From Elusimicrobia bacterium RIFOXYB2_FULL_49_7 (GTDB taxonomy: Bacteria > Fibrobacterota > OXYB2-FULL-49-7), in NCBI GenBank assembly GCA_001800515.1, contig MGVN01000058.1, forward strand, positions 32,493-57,237: a stretch of DNA of 24,745 bases. Reading direction: 5' to 3'. Below, piece after piece: positions 1-9,203 of the stretch. Positions within the stretch are counted from its first letter, which is position 1; every line of letters starts with the position of its first letter. A program made the position numbers and the translations under genes. Below the pieces are notes generated by a model. It saw only the letters and a program-made list of their open reading frames with translations. It was not told the DNA's origin and did no database searches.

Positions 1-1276
1 TTGTGAAGAGAAAATCCTGGAGATAGGAGATGATATGGCGTGATTTGCCATTCACCATGACCATATTGCCCTCATTCCAGGCCACATTCTCCCACACGCT
101 TTTTTCAGGTTCAATAACCTCCCGAAGCTGATCAAAATAAACGGGGGCCACGTTGGTCCCCAGTTCAACCCGGCCCTCCTGAGGGATCAGCTTTCCAAGC
201 AGAAGATTCAGCAGCGTGGTTTTACCGCATCCATTGGGACCGATGATTCCCACCCGATCCCCACGCCCAAGAGAAAATGAGAAATCCCGCACAATCGGCT
301 TATTGGGATAGGCGAAGGTGATTTTTTCCGCTTCCAGTACCCGTTCACCCGACCGACCCGATTCGCTGATAGTAAGAGTGACATTGCCGGTCCGTTCCCG
401 ACGCTTCTGCCGCTCTTCACGAAGACGGTACAATTCCCTAACCCGGCCTTCATTCCGTTTGCGGCGTGCCTTGACACCTCGCCGAATCCAGACCTCTTCT
501 TGGGCCAATTTTTTATCAAAACGGCTCCACTCTTTTTCCTCATTGTCGAGTACCGCCTGTTTGCGCTCCAGAAAAGTGGGATAATCGCAGGCCCAATCAA
601 TGGCTTTGCCCCGGTCCAATTCAATGATGCGCGTGGCCAGCCGTTTCAGCAATCGGCGATCATGGGTGACAAAAAGCACGGTCAGGCCGCTGTTCAAGAT
701 AAAGGATTCAAGCCAGGCAATGGAATCCAGATCCAGATGGTTGGTGGGTTCGTCGAGCAGGAGCAAGTCGGGCTCACGAATCAGGGCGCGCGCCAGAAAG
801 ACCCGGCGCCGCATCCCACCGGACAGCTCGCTGAATTGCGCATCCGGTTCTATCTGCACCTGATCCAAAACCCGGTCCACCCGAGTCTGGATGGCCCAGC
901 CATTATGGGTGTCCAATTCATGCTGAAGTTCATGAAGTTTGGGCGAATGGCTGTGTTCTTGAAAGAGCTGTTGGTAGGTGGCCAGAATTTCGCCCAATTT
1001 GCCGGCTCCGGTTGCGGTCACTTCAAAAGCCGTGCCGGAGAGTCCCATGGGCACCTCCTGCGGGAGATAAGCCACATTGACAGAGGGCGCAAATACGACC
1101 TCACCCGAATCAGGCTTCAGTTCCTGACCGATGATCTTAAGCAGCGTGGATTTGCCTTCGCCATTGCGGCCCAGGAGGCAGATACGCTGTCCTTTCTGGA
1201 TTTCCAAAGAGACATCGTCCAGAATGGCGGGTCCGCCGAAGGCGATTCGGAGGTTGTGGAGGCTGAGTAAGGACAT
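1..1276 (-). CDS. uup: ABC-F family ATPase Uup (3' end cut by window edge)
   Basis: Soluble ABC-F protein with two nucleotide-binding domains and no membrane segments; the family acts on ribosomes, and Uup has also been linked to DNA structures and transposon excision. About 425 codons are present of the roughly 635 usual for Uup, so the second signature motif and the C-terminal region lie outside the window. Domain 1 has a Walker A-type GRNGEGKST at residues 36-44, LSGGM at 151-155, and LLLLDEPTNHLD from 171. A basic, charged linker (about 245-300) contains EEVWIRRGVKARRKRNEGRV, which closely matches E. coli Uup as I remember it. Domain 2 begins with Walker A GPNGCGKT at 346-353. The stretch VMVNGKSRHIISYLQDFLF near the edge is also Uup-like. 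The ATG at 1276 lies 13 bases after the GH30 stop, so the two are probably co-transcribed. No strong Shine-Dalgarno is visible. Confidence 0.93.
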   Translation of the reverse strand, partial: MSLLSLHNLRIAFGGPAILDDVSLEIQKGQRICLLGRNGEGKSTLLKIIGQELKPDSGEVVFAPSVNVAYLPQEVPMGLSGTAFEVTATGAGKLGEILATYQQLFQEHSHSPKLHELQHELDTHNGWAIQTRVDRVLDQVQIEPDAQFSELSGGMRRRVFLARALIREPDLLLLDEPTNHLDLDSIAWLESFILNSGLTVLFVTHDRRLLKRLATRIIELDRGKAIDWACDYPTFLERKQAVLDNEEKEWSRFDKKLAQEEVWIRRGVKARRKRNEGRVRELYRLREERQKRRERTGNVTLTISESGRSGERVLEAEKITFAYPNKPIVRDFSFSLGRGDRVGIIGPNGCGKTTLLNLLLGKLIPQEGRVELGTNVAPVYFDQLREVIEPEKSVWENVAWNEGNMVMVNGKSRHIISYLQDFLFT

Positions 1277-1289
1277 AAAGATAATCCAA

Positions 1290-2639
1290 TCAGCAAATCA
1301 GGGTGATGATGGAGTGCGGCAAGCTTTGGAAAGGGGTAAAGCCTGTTCCTATTCTTAGATTAAAATCAATGGTTTCATCTGTTCGATTCAGCACCACTGT
1401 GACAAGAGAACCCTCCGGATTTTTAAAAGCAGTCGCCTCCAACTGGTCTGTATAGCGGCTGCATCCGATACGAACAGCCCCTGGCCGGATAAAACGGCTG
1501 AAGTGACCGATATAATAGTATGAACTGTTGTAAATAATCTGCTTTTTTGAGGGATTGGCCAGAATAGGCGCATCACAGAAATTGCCCACATGGTTGGGTC
1601 CGCCCTGTTCATTGAGAAGCATGTTCCAATCCACAAAACCCACCGCGTAATGGTTGAGATTGCCGATGATGTCGTGACCATATCGTTCGCCGGTTTTCCA
1701 GATGCCCGGTTTTGGCCCACCCTCCTGACACCCTTCCGTAAAGAGCAGTTTATGCCCCGGAAACATCTTGTGAGTCATTTCCAGATTGTCAAAATGATCG
1801 CCCGAATACCAGTGAAAAGCCAGGCCCCAGATGGTTTGGGCCGCCTTTTTATCTGCCAGCGCTATTTGGGCTCTTTCATAAACCCGTTCCTTATTATGAT
1901 CCCAGACCATGATTTTGATATGGCCCAGTCCGTTTTTACGGAGCACGGGGCCCAAGTGATCTCTGACAAAATCGCGCTCTTCTTCGGCAGTATAAACGCA
2001 GGAGTCCCACGGTTGTGTTGCCTTGGCTTCGTTCTGCACGGTCAATCCCCAGAGAGAAATGCCTTGTTCCGCATACGCTTTGATGTATTTAACGAAATAA
2101 TGCGCCCACACGGCCGCATACTTGGATTTCAGTTTACCGCCCTGATTCATCATACCATTGGTTTTCATCCAGGCCGGCGGGCTCCAGGGTGAAGCGAATA
2201 GCTTGAATTCCGCGCCACGGATCTTTCGGGCTTTTTGAATCATAGGGATAAGCGCCTTCTGATCCCGTTCAATGGAAAAGGTGGAAAGCGTCGTATCGTT
2301 TGGTTTATCCGCATAGGCATAATTTCCAAGAGAAAAATCACAACTATTGATATGAGTACGGCAGAGTGAATAGCCCAAACCGTTTTTGGGATTAAAATAG
2401 GCGTTTAAGATTTCGGTCTGTTTTTGGCGCGGCAATGTTTGAAGCGTCACGGCCGCCGCTTCGGTAAACGCGCCGCCAAAGCCCTCGATTTCCTGATAGG
2501 TGACATCCGGATAAAGAATGATGAGTTTGTTTTCTTTATCCGGATCAGTGAAATTGAATCTTGATCTTTTCTTTTCGGTCAGACGGTCGGTGGTTTCACG
2601 GGCGGTTTGAAAGCAGCGGACAAAAAAGAGTTTCTTCAT
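1290..2639 (-). CDS. Glycoside hydrolase family 30 (glucosylceramidase-like), cytosolic
   Basis: Retaining beta-glycosidase of family GH30, subfamily 1 type (glucosylceramidase or beta-1,6-glucanase-like). The 449-residue protein has the (beta/alpha)8 catalytic core and the C-terminal beta domain that is normal for the family. Early family marks are EIEGFGGAFTEAAA near residue 50 and FKLFASPWSPPAWMK near 146. The acid/base glutamate is E204 in TVQNEAKA, and the nucleophile is E302 in LLFTEGCQEGG. The N-terminus (MKKLFFVRCFQTARETTDRL) is not a convincing signal peptide, so the enzyme is probably cytosolic and may act on imported oligosaccharides or lipids. The exact substrate cannot be read from sequence. 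The ATG at 2639 has no Shine-Dalgarno. The gene is divergent from the tamB-like gene and lies 13 bases upstream of uup. Confidence 0.9.
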   Translation of the reverse strand: MKKLFFVRCFQTARETTDRLTEKKRSRFNFTDPDKENKLIILYPDVTYQEIEGFGGAFTEAAAVTLQTLPRQKQTEILNAYFNPKNGLGYSLCRTHINSCDFSLGNYAYADKPNDTTLSTFSIERDQKALIPMIQKARKIRGAEFKLFASPWSPPAWMKTNGMMNQGGKLKSKYAAVWAHYFVKYIKAYAEQGISLWGLTVQNEAKATQPWDSCVYTAEEERDFVRDHLGPVLRKNGLGHIKIMVWDHNKERVYERAQIALADKKAAQTIWGLAFHWYSGDHFDNLEMTHKMFPGHKLLFTEGCQEGGPKPGIWKTGERYGHDIIGNLNHYAVGFVDWNMLLNEQGGPNHVGNFCDAPILANPSKKQIIYNSSYYYIGHFSRFIRPGAVRIGCSRYTDQLEATAFKNPEGSLVTVVLNRTDETIDFNLRIGTGFTPFQSLPHSIITLIC

Positions 2640-2738
2640 GGTATAAATATAAAATATGCTTTCATTGTTTTGCGATTATGATTTACGGAGTTGCAGTATA
2701 GCTGCTATCAGTGGCACCTTTTTTGCTATATTAAAAAA

Positions 2739-5700
2739 GTGCGCAACCGTTTAATACGAAAACAGTGGATTATTTCAGGGTCAGCCATTTTATTTGCGGT
2801 TGCCCTGGCGCTGTTTTGGGGTGTACACACGCTGAATACCCGCCTTACGTCCATAATTCAAGATAAATTGGCAAAAGTGACCGGATGTGAGGTTTCAGTT
2901 GAAACCGCACGGACAAATATTTTTTCCAGACTTGTTGTTGAACAGGTGCGGGTATTTCCATTTGGGCAGTCGCAAAAACAACAACCCATTCTTTCTTTGA
3001 AAGAAGGGATCATTCGATACTCTCTGACTGCCCTTATCCGGCGCCAGTTTGAAATCAATAGCATTATTCTGGATAGTCTGGTCTTGGATTTGGGGCGCGA
3101 CAGTGCCGGTGGCCTTAATTTTCCAGATCTGGCCAAGTTGCGCGGTTCTGATACGGGAAAAAGCCTGCCGGTTGAGGTGGTGATTCAACGGATCGATTTG
3201 CAGAATAGTTCTTGCCGTTACCGGGATAAGCCGGTATCCATTTTCTCGGCCATGCTTTCGGGCGTCAATTTGGCCATCACCTTTCCGAAAAACGAGGCGA
3301 CCCGATTTTCTCTGACAACCGATTCAGGACAGGTTATCTACCCGAAGTCGGTACAAGCGATTGACAGTTTGCACTTGCTGGCCAGCATGCAAGAGAGCGA
3401 TCTGAACGTTCAGACATTACAGATTTATTTTCCCGGTGCAACTCTTCAGGCCCAGGGAAAGATTCTATTTGGAGAAAAAGACTCCTCGGATCTGGATGCT
3501 GACCTTTCCCTTCAAGGGGATGCCTCGTTTCTGGCCCATGTGTTGAATCCGTGGCTACCCAGCCGCTTTAAGCCGGAATCGGGCCGTTTTAGCCTGACAC
3601 TTTATGCTTCGGGCGGATTGACCGCGCCGAATATTCAAGTGGCATTGGATGTTCCGACCCTGATCATGCCAACCCTGAGAATTCGGGAGGCGGTGGTCAA
3701 GGGGGAATGGGCCAAGGAACAAATAATTCTGAAAAGTCTGGATTGCCAAGCCTTCAATGGCCGCATTGCCTGCACGGGGGTTTACGATCTCCATCATGAT
3801 TCGCTTTCTTCGTTTTTCCTGAAAATGCAGCAGGCATCGCTTGACAAGGTCATTCGGCTCTTTGTGCCCGGAAAGATGCCTTATCAGGGTGTGGTCAATG
3901 GAACACTTTCTGCGAGCGGGCCACTGAAGCGTCCGGCACATTGTCAGGCCCAGGCCTTACTTCATATCAGCCATGCGGCAATGGATTCTCTCTCCATTCC
4001 CGATTTTTCCATTTCAGCCGAGGCAACAGAAGGAAAGGCGCGGTTGAAGATGGATAATAAGGACGCTTTGATTCAGGCACAAGCGACCTTGAATGAAAAT
4101 CAAGTGTCCGGCGACTTTTCTATAAGTGTCGCGAATTTGTGGTACCTAAGCGGTCTGCTACCCGATGCAACACTGACCGGCAATCTTGACCTGCGCGGCC
4201 AGATAAGCGGCACACTTGACCATCCTGAAATCGCCTGCCAATTCCAGGGGCAAGGATTTTCATTTAAACATCTTCCGCTGGATTCCATAGATGGAAATCT
4301 AATCTATCGGGATAAACGGATCCGGCTTGAAAATACGCGTATCGTGGGCACGCTCCAACATATTGACACGACACAGCCGATATGGGGGCTTCCCAAATTT
4401 TCGGAAAGCGTCAGTTACCAGGGTTCTTTGCACGGGCCTGTTGATTCGTTGAACGGACGTTTTGATGTGCAATTAAAGGAGCTGAAACAGGGGCGCTTTC
4501 ATGCGGATAGCGCTAAAATGGTACTGATACTGAACCAGGGCAGCCTGGATATTCCTTCAGTACAGCTCTTTTCAAATACCATGCTGTTAGCCATCCGCGG
4601 CGATTGTCGAATTCCCGGAATACAGGGTAATTATCATGTAACGCTGCAACGCGCTTCGGTGGAGATTCCCGATAGCGGGCAGGGGGGGATGCAGGTCGGT
4701 TTTGAACTTTCCAAACAAAGTATTTTCACGCTTAGGGTGAAAGCTGAAAGCCTTTCCCTTTTTCCGTTGCATGCCTTTATCACTGATTTTCCGGACATGG
4801 GGGGATATTTGATGGGTGATATTTCTTATGTGGGAGGGCGCGAACCCAAAGCCCGAGCGAGCCTCTCTGTTATCAAACCCAGTTATGGTCAGGTTATCCG
4901 GGATTCCGTGCGATGCGTAGCGGAGTTGGAAAAAGGAATCCTGACGGTCAGTGCTTTGGATTTTTATGATAAGTTTCATCATGCAAAGGCTAATCTAACG
5001 ACAGGCCTTTTGCCGGACAGTCCGGTTCGGGCAAACCTGAGTGCAGACAGCATTGATATCCGCCTTCTTAATGCTTTTTTAAAAGAGAAGATTCTGATAG
5101 GTGGATTCGCTTCTTATCGGATTGATGTGGATGGCACATTGAACAAGCCTCGCGTGGTGGGTCATTTGACCGTCAGTCAGGGAGCCGTGCAGCTTCCCGG
5201 AGACTCTTCCGGGATCGATGCCATTTCCGTATCGATCTTATTTGCAGATTCGATCTTTACAATTAAAGATATTCGATGCAGAATTCAAGGTTTGCCTTTG
5301 AGTTTGAAGGGTACGCTTTCCACCTCGGACTGGAAAAGGTTCCGGTTGTCCTCTATGCTGACGGTAACGGAAACCGGGAATGCGTTGCTGACCGGCACCC
5401 TTTCTCCGGATTCGTTCTTTTTATCGGTCAACGGTTCCGATTTGGATTTGTCGGTGGCCACGCCTTTTCTGCCGATGATTTCCGATTTGTCGGGCAAGCT
5501 CTCTGTTCAGGCGGATATCCGGGGAACACGCAATAATCCTGCTTTCCTTGGAAAAGCTCATCTCGTGCTTGCGGATGTCAGCTTTCAGCGATCAGATGTT
5601 TTTAAGGCGACTATCCCCTCCGCGATATTCGATGGAAGCAGCCGTGATAATGAATTTCTGATTCAGGGGGACATTGCCATCGGCAATTCCAGTATCGTGG

Positions 5701-6539
5701 AGCCGCTGACACTTCAGGATTTTCTGGATTTAATCAATCGGGTGGAACGGCCATCCGCAGAACCGTCGCCTTTTATGGAAAAGGTTCGGACCAAGATTCG
5801 CCTCCGGCAGGCAGGCGATATCTGGGTGGACAATAATCTGGCCAAAGTGAAACTGTCACCCGAACTGTCGGTAACCGGTTCGCTTCAACGGCCGGCCATC
5901 GAGGGTCGGCTGATATTGGAGGAGGGCAAGATCTATTTCCTGGATCGGACCTTTGAGTTGCAGGAAAGTGTCATTGATTTCGCTGACCCGGCGCGCATTA
6001 ATCCCATTGTCAATATAACAGCAATGGCGGATGTGACGGCAGACGGCGATTCGCCGGATGAGGCCTATCATGTCACGCTTGGACTCCTGGGACCGCTGGA
6101 CAAAATCGACCTGACGCTGACATCCGACCCCCCGTTAAGCAAGGCCGACATTCTGGCCGTGATGACCCTGGGGCGTCCCCTGGATGCCATCTCCACGGAC
6201 AGCCGCGACGGGAGCCTGTTCGCGGATCGTCTGGGCACATTGTCCACGCGGCAGGTGTCCGGAGTTCTCACCAGAAAAGTGGGAAATAAAATCGGTCTTG
6301 AACAACTGACCATTGAAGGAAATCTGCTGCGTCTGAACCAATCCGATGGGCCGCAAATAGCCGCCTCGAAAAAAATCAATAAAAAGTTGGCCGTAACCTA
6401 CAAAACCGATGTCGGCCATTTGAATGATCAGAGTATCATGCTGGAGTATCTTTTAAACAAGCTCTTTTCCGTGAGCGGTGAAGTGGACCAGAATGGAAAA
6501 GCGGGAATTGATTTAAAATGCGGGTTGAAATTCGAATGA
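2739..6539 (+). CDS. tamB: TamB-like AsmA-superfamily translocation/assembly protein (DUF490)
   Basis: Very large (1266 residues) inner-membrane-anchored periplasmic protein of the TamB/AsmA-like group. The family forms long beta-taco bridges between inner and outer membranes, used in outer-membrane protein assembly or lipid transport. A signal-anchor lies at about residues 10-32 (IISGSAILFAVALALFWG). The middle is repetitive beta-rich sequence with many N-x-D-L and G-x-L-x-x-P-x-x-x-G units. The C-terminal 200 residues carry the TamB/DUF490 signature: DFADPARINPIVNITAMAD and SDPPLSKADILAVMTLGRP. I chose GTG at 2739 because it gives a compact basic n-region (RNRLIRK) before the anchor. An in-frame TTG at 2691 directly abuts GGAG, leaving no spacer. 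Neither start is well supported. The 3' end overlaps the downstream Omp85 gene, so the two are co-translated. Confidence 0.9.
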   Translation: MRNRLIRKQWIISGSAILFAVALALFWGVHTLNTRLTSIIQDKLAKVTGCEVSVETARTNIFSRLVVEQVRVFPFGQSQKQQPILSLKEGIIRYSLTALIRRQFEINSIILDSLVLDLGRDSAGGLNFPDLAKLRGSDTGKSLPVEVVIQRIDLQNSSCRYRDKPVSIFSAMLSGVNLAITFPKNEATRFSLTTDSGQVIYPKSVQAIDSLHLLASMQESDLNVQTLQIYFPGATLQAQGKILFGEKDSSDLDADLSLQGDASFLAHVLNPWLPSRFKPESGRFSLTLYASGGLTAPNIQVALDVPTLIMPTLRIREAVVKGEWAKEQIILKSLDCQAFNGRIACTGVYDLHHDSLSSFFLKMQQASLDKVIRLFVPGKMPYQGVVNGTLSASGPLKRPAHCQAQALLHISHAAMDSLSIPDFSISAEATEGKARLKMDNKDALIQAQATLNENQVSGDFSISVANLWYLSGLLPDATLTGNLDLRGQISGTLDHPEIACQFQGQGFSFKHLPLDSIDGNLIYRDKRIRLENTRIVGTLQHIDTTQPIWGLPKFSESVSYQGSLHGPVDSLNGRFDVQLKELKQGRFHADSAKMVLILNQGSLDIPSVQLFSNTMLLAIRGDCRIPGIQGNYHVTLQRASVEIPDSGQGGMQVGFELSKQSIFTLRVKAESLSLFPLHAFITDFPDMGGYLMGDISYVGGREPKARASLSVIKPSYGQVIRDSVRCVAELEKGILTVSALDFYDKFHHAKANLTTGLLPDSPVRANLSADSIDIRLLNAFLKEKILIGGFASYRIDVDGTLNKPRVVGHLTVSQGAVQLPGDSSGIDAISVSILFADSIFTIKDIRCRIQGLPLSLKGTLSTSDWKRFRLSSMLTVTETGNALLTGTLSPDSFFLSVNGSDLDLSVATPFLPMISDLSGKLSVQADIRGTRNNPAFLGKAHLVLADVSFQRSDVFKATIPSAIFDGSSRDNEFLIQGDIAIGNSSIVEPLTLQDFLDLINRVERPSAEPSPFMEKVRTKIRLRQAGDIWVDNNLAKVKLSPELSVTGSLQRPAIEGRLILEEGKIYFLDRTFELQESVIDFADPARINPIVNITAMADVTADGDSPDEAYHVTLGLLGPLDKIDLTLTSDPPLSKADILAVMTLGRPLDAISTDSRDGSLFADRLGTLSTRQVSGVLTRKVGNKIGLEQLTIEGNLLRLNQSDGPQIAASKKINKKLAVTYKTDVGHLNDQSIMLEYLLNKLFSVSGEVDQNGKAGIDLKCGLKFE

Positions 6540-8335
6540 CCGTCCTGTCGCGTCTTCTTATTGTTTCCTGGTTTCTACTGCTGTTATCAGCCGGTTTGAT
6601 TGAGGCCAAAACGAAATCCGATAAATGGCAGGTTCATTCTTTGACGTTATCCGGAAACAAGGCCTTCAGTCAAGGCAAACTGAAAAAGGTGATGATCACC
6701 CGCACCTCTCATTTCTGGTCGCGGTCCTATTATAAGCCCATGCTGTTCAAGGAGGATCTGAATACTCTCATTCTGTTTTATAAACAAAACGGATACTTAA
6801 AGGCACAAATCAGGGATACCTCTGTTACGATAGATTCCACTAAGCATGAAGTGGATATTCGTCTTGAAATCACCGAAGGGCTGTTAAGTCATATTCAAGG
6901 TCTGGAAGTGTCAGGTAACACGGTTTTTCCAGACAGCCTCCTGCTTGCGTTATCCGCCATTCAACCGCCTGCACCCTATCGGTATAAGGCGGCCACTCAG
7001 GCCGCCATGAGTATCGAGGCCTTTTATGGCGAAAGGGGCCATCTTAATGCCGTTGTAAAACCGGAAATTCTGCCCGACCCGGATTCAGCCTTTGTCCGTA
7101 TCCGTTTTAATATACAAGAGGGGCCATTTCTGACAATCGGTCAGCTCAGCATCACAGGCCAAAAAAAAACAAAACTTCCTGTTATCCGGCGTGAACTTTG
7201 GTTTGAGACAGGAGATACCCTTCGTCGTTCGGCATTATCCCAAGCACGCCACCAGCTTTATTTGACCGGACTCTTCAGGAGTGTTTATCTGCAACCGGCC
7301 GCAATGGACAGCAGCGATTCCGCAGCAGCCAGGGATATTATTGTGGAAGTACAGGAAAAACCCTCTATTGAACTGAATACCTCGGTCGGATATGGTACTG
7401 AGGAAAAGGGACGACTGAAGGTCGAAGCATTAAACAATAATCTGTATGGCACAGCCCGGAAGATAGGATTGAAAGCTAAGCTGAGTTTCATCGGATACGG
7501 GAGCGAGGCGTCATTTACGGAACCGTGGACCTTTGGCTCTCGAATCAAGACCAATGCCAACCTTTTTTGGGATTATCTGGAAGAGACCGGCTATACCATC
7601 ACTAAAACGGGTGGGCGTCTTCTTCTGGGGCGGAAATTCGGGAGTTTTATCACCGGTTCGGTTGGAACGCGGTTTGAGAATTCCTATCTGAAGGATATTA
7701 AATTAGTTTCGTTACCGGATACACTGACCGCCTTTGTGAGAAGTTTGATGGTGGCCGTTAACTATGATTCACGCGATGATCTGTTTGATACCCGACGGGG
7801 CGTATTTGCCGAGTTGAGTAATGAATTTGCCGGCCCGTTCTTAAGCAATACCACCCTTTTTTCACGGAGTATCGCACGCCTGAAATATTTCAGGTCCGTG
7901 TGGTCGAGCGGGGTATTGGCTTCAGCCCTTGAGACCGGTTGGATAATTGATTTTTCGGACCGGATGAAACTGCCGCCCAATGAGCGCTTTTATGCAGGCG
8001 GGTCCAATTCGTTAAGGGGATTTGATTATCGGTCTGTGGGTCCGAAAGATGAAAATGGTGTTGCAATGGGCGGACGATTCAAGATTGTCTTTAATATGCT
8101 GGAACTGCGTCAGACTGTTTACAAGATGGTAGGTGTGGCCGCTTTCTTTGAATTAGGAAATGTCTGGTCATCCATTGCGGATTTCCGGCCTTTGGAACTG
8201 CGGCCCTGCGTGGGTCTGGGGCCGCGAATTGAAACACCCATTGGCATCATTCGTGCCGATGCTTCGCTCAATCCGGCCCCCCGTGCGGAGGAATCCGCCT
8301 GGGTCTTTTATTTAAGCGTAGGCCAAGCTTTTTAA
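6536..8335 (+). CDS. tamA: Omp85-family outer-membrane barrel protein (TamA/BamA type)
   Basis: Outer-membrane insertase-type protein. A signal peptide (SRLLIVSWFLLLLSAGLIEA) is followed by about three POTRA domains and then a 16-strand-type barrel. Counting from the upstream ATG at 6518, the POTRAs span roughly residues 38-120, 124-200 and 203-280. The Omp85 loop-6 motif is SLRGFDYRSVGP, with R500-G501-F502. A second family mark, DSRDDLFDTRRG, is at 417-428. The chain ends in FYLSVGQAF, with the terminal Phe expected of a BAM-recognised beta-signal. The length of about 600 residues and partnership with a TamB-like gene favour TamA over BamA. ATG 6536 makes an ATGA overlap with the tamB stop, like other overlaps in this window; ATG 6518 is the alternative. 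Gene order is tamB-tamA, the reverse of E. coli. Confidence 0.88.
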   Translation: MTVLSRLLIVSWFLLLLSAGLIEAKTKSDKWQVHSLTLSGNKAFSQGKLKKVMITRTSHFWSRSYYKPMLFKEDLNTLILFYKQNGYLKAQIRDTSVTIDSTKHEVDIRLEITEGLLSHIQGLEVSGNTVFPDSLLLALSAIQPPAPYRYKAATQAAMSIEAFYGERGHLNAVVKPEILPDPDSAFVRIRFNIQEGPFLTIGQLSITGQKKTKLPVIRRELWFETGDTLRRSALSQARHQLYLTGLFRSVYLQPAAMDSSDSAAARDIIVEVQEKPSIELNTSVGYGTEEKGRLKVEALNNNLYGTARKIGLKAKLSFIGYGSEASFTEPWTFGSRIKTNANLFWDYLEETGYTITKTGGRLLLGRKFGSFITGSVGTRFENSYLKDIKLVSLPDTLTAFVRSLMVAVNYDSRDDLFDTRRGVFAELSNEFAGPFLSNTTLFSRSIARLKYFRSVWSSGVLASALETGWIIDFSDRMKLPPNERFYAGGSNSLRGFDYRSVGPKDENGVAMGGRFKIVFNMLELRQTVYKMVGVAAFFELGNVWSSIADFRPLELRPCVGLGPRIETPIGIIRADASLNPAPRAEESAWVFYLSVGQAF

Positions 8336-8365
8336 TTCATTTCTTTTGTTTAAGAAATTAAAAAG
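8328..8365. terminator. A/T-rich hairpin between convergent tamA and korB, possible bidirectional terminator
   Basis: CTTTTTAAT (8328-8336) and TTCTT (8341-8345) pair with AAGAA (8352-8356) and ATTAAAAAG (8357-8365), leaving a 4-base bulge and a loop of about 6 bases. The outer arms overlap both stop codons and give a T-run on each strand. The stem has almost no GC, so it would be weak as an intrinsic terminator. The position between two convergent genes is the main support. Confidence 0.4.
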
Positions 8366-9203
8366 TTGACCATTCAATGTTCCGCTTACGCCGATTTAAC
8401 GGTGTTTTATCCTTTTTATAAACGGCCATCTGTGCCTCAAACGTCGGTGCAGGGTTGTTTTGTTTATAAAGTATTCCCAGGGGATAGGGGTTTTCTTCGG
8501 CCGCCTTATGATAACCCTTCATTTTGTCAGCAGCATCAAAAGAGGAGTCCAGGACATAGGTATTCTCATTATACCACTTGAAGGTGTTGATTTTATTGAA
8601 CGAAACACAGGGATCGAATATGTCAACCAAGGCATATCCTTTGTGCAAAATCGCCTTTTTTATAATCTCTTTGGTCTGTTCCTGTTTTCCGACAAACGCA
8701 CGGGCGACAAAGGTGGCTCCCAAAGAAATGGCCGCGGTAAGGGGATTCAAGGGCTCGTTGATGACACCCGCGAGCTGGACCGGTGTGACAAATCCTCTTG
8801 GGCTGGTGGGAGAAGCCTGTCCCTGCGTCAGTCCATATACCATGTTGTTGTGCACCAAATGCACAATGTCAGGATTGCGACGTACTGTGTGTAAAAAATG
8901 GTTCCCTCCTTCTCCATACATATCGCCGTCACCGCCTTCGGCGATGACCGTCAGCTCCGGGTCGACCATTTTAATGGCCGTGGCCACCGGAAGCGCACGC
9001 CCATGCAGTCCATTGAAATAATTGATTTTTAGATATTGCGGCATTTTGGCGGCCTGGCCGATACCGGAGGCAATGACGACTTTTCCCGGTTCCAGTTGCA
9101 ATTCTTCAAGGGCCTCTTTCAGAATTTTCAGCAGCAACATGTTTCCGCATCCGGGACACCATGCGGTTTCATGAATGTCGGCATAATCAAAACGTGTTTT
9201 CAT
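8358..9203 (-). CDS. korB: 2-oxoacid:ferredoxin oxidoreductase, beta subunit (KorB type)
   Basis: Thiamine-diphosphate-binding beta subunit (281 residues) of a CoA-dependent 2-oxoacid:ferredoxin oxidoreductase, which interconverts a 2-oxoacid plus CoA with an acyl-CoA, CO2 and reduced ferredoxin in the cytosol. The N-terminal CPGCGN contains C16 and C19. The TPP/Mg motif is GDGDMYGEGGNHFLHTVRRN (about 91-110), followed by NNMVYGLTQGQASPTS. C199 lies in DPCVSFN, typical of 2-oxoglutarate-type enzymes. The fourth [4Fe-4S] ligand of characterised OFORs, a Cys in a GIGC-type context, is Gln50 here (SGIGQAAK). Three cysteines therefore remain for the usual cluster. The substrate could be 2-oxoglutarate or another 2-oxoacid; sequence alone does not decide it. 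The ATG overlaps the korA stop as ATGA. The product has no ferredoxin domain. Confidence 0.9.
   Translation of the reverse strand: MKTRFDYADIHETAWCPGCGNMLLLKILKEALEELQLEPGKVVIASGIGQAAKMPQYLKINYFNGLHGRALPVATAIKMVDPELTVIAEGGDGDMYGEGGNHFLHTVRRNPDIVHLVHNNMVYGLTQGQASPTSPRGFVTPVQLAGVINEPLNPLTAAISLGATFVARAFVGKQEQTKEIIKKAILHKGYALVDIFDPCVSFNKINTFKWYNENTYVLDSSFDAADKMKGYHKAAEENPYPLGILYKQNNPAPTFEAQMAVYKKDKTPLNRRKRNIEWSTF

Noticed and set aside
500..1270. A 256-codon open frame on the plus strand
   Set aside because: It is a shadow of uup, whose motifs are clear on the minus strand.
2640..2738. Clear promoter pair in the GH30/tamB divergent gap
   Set aside because: The region is A/T-rich with several TATATT-like hexamers, but none has a matching -35 at proper spacing, so I did not call one.
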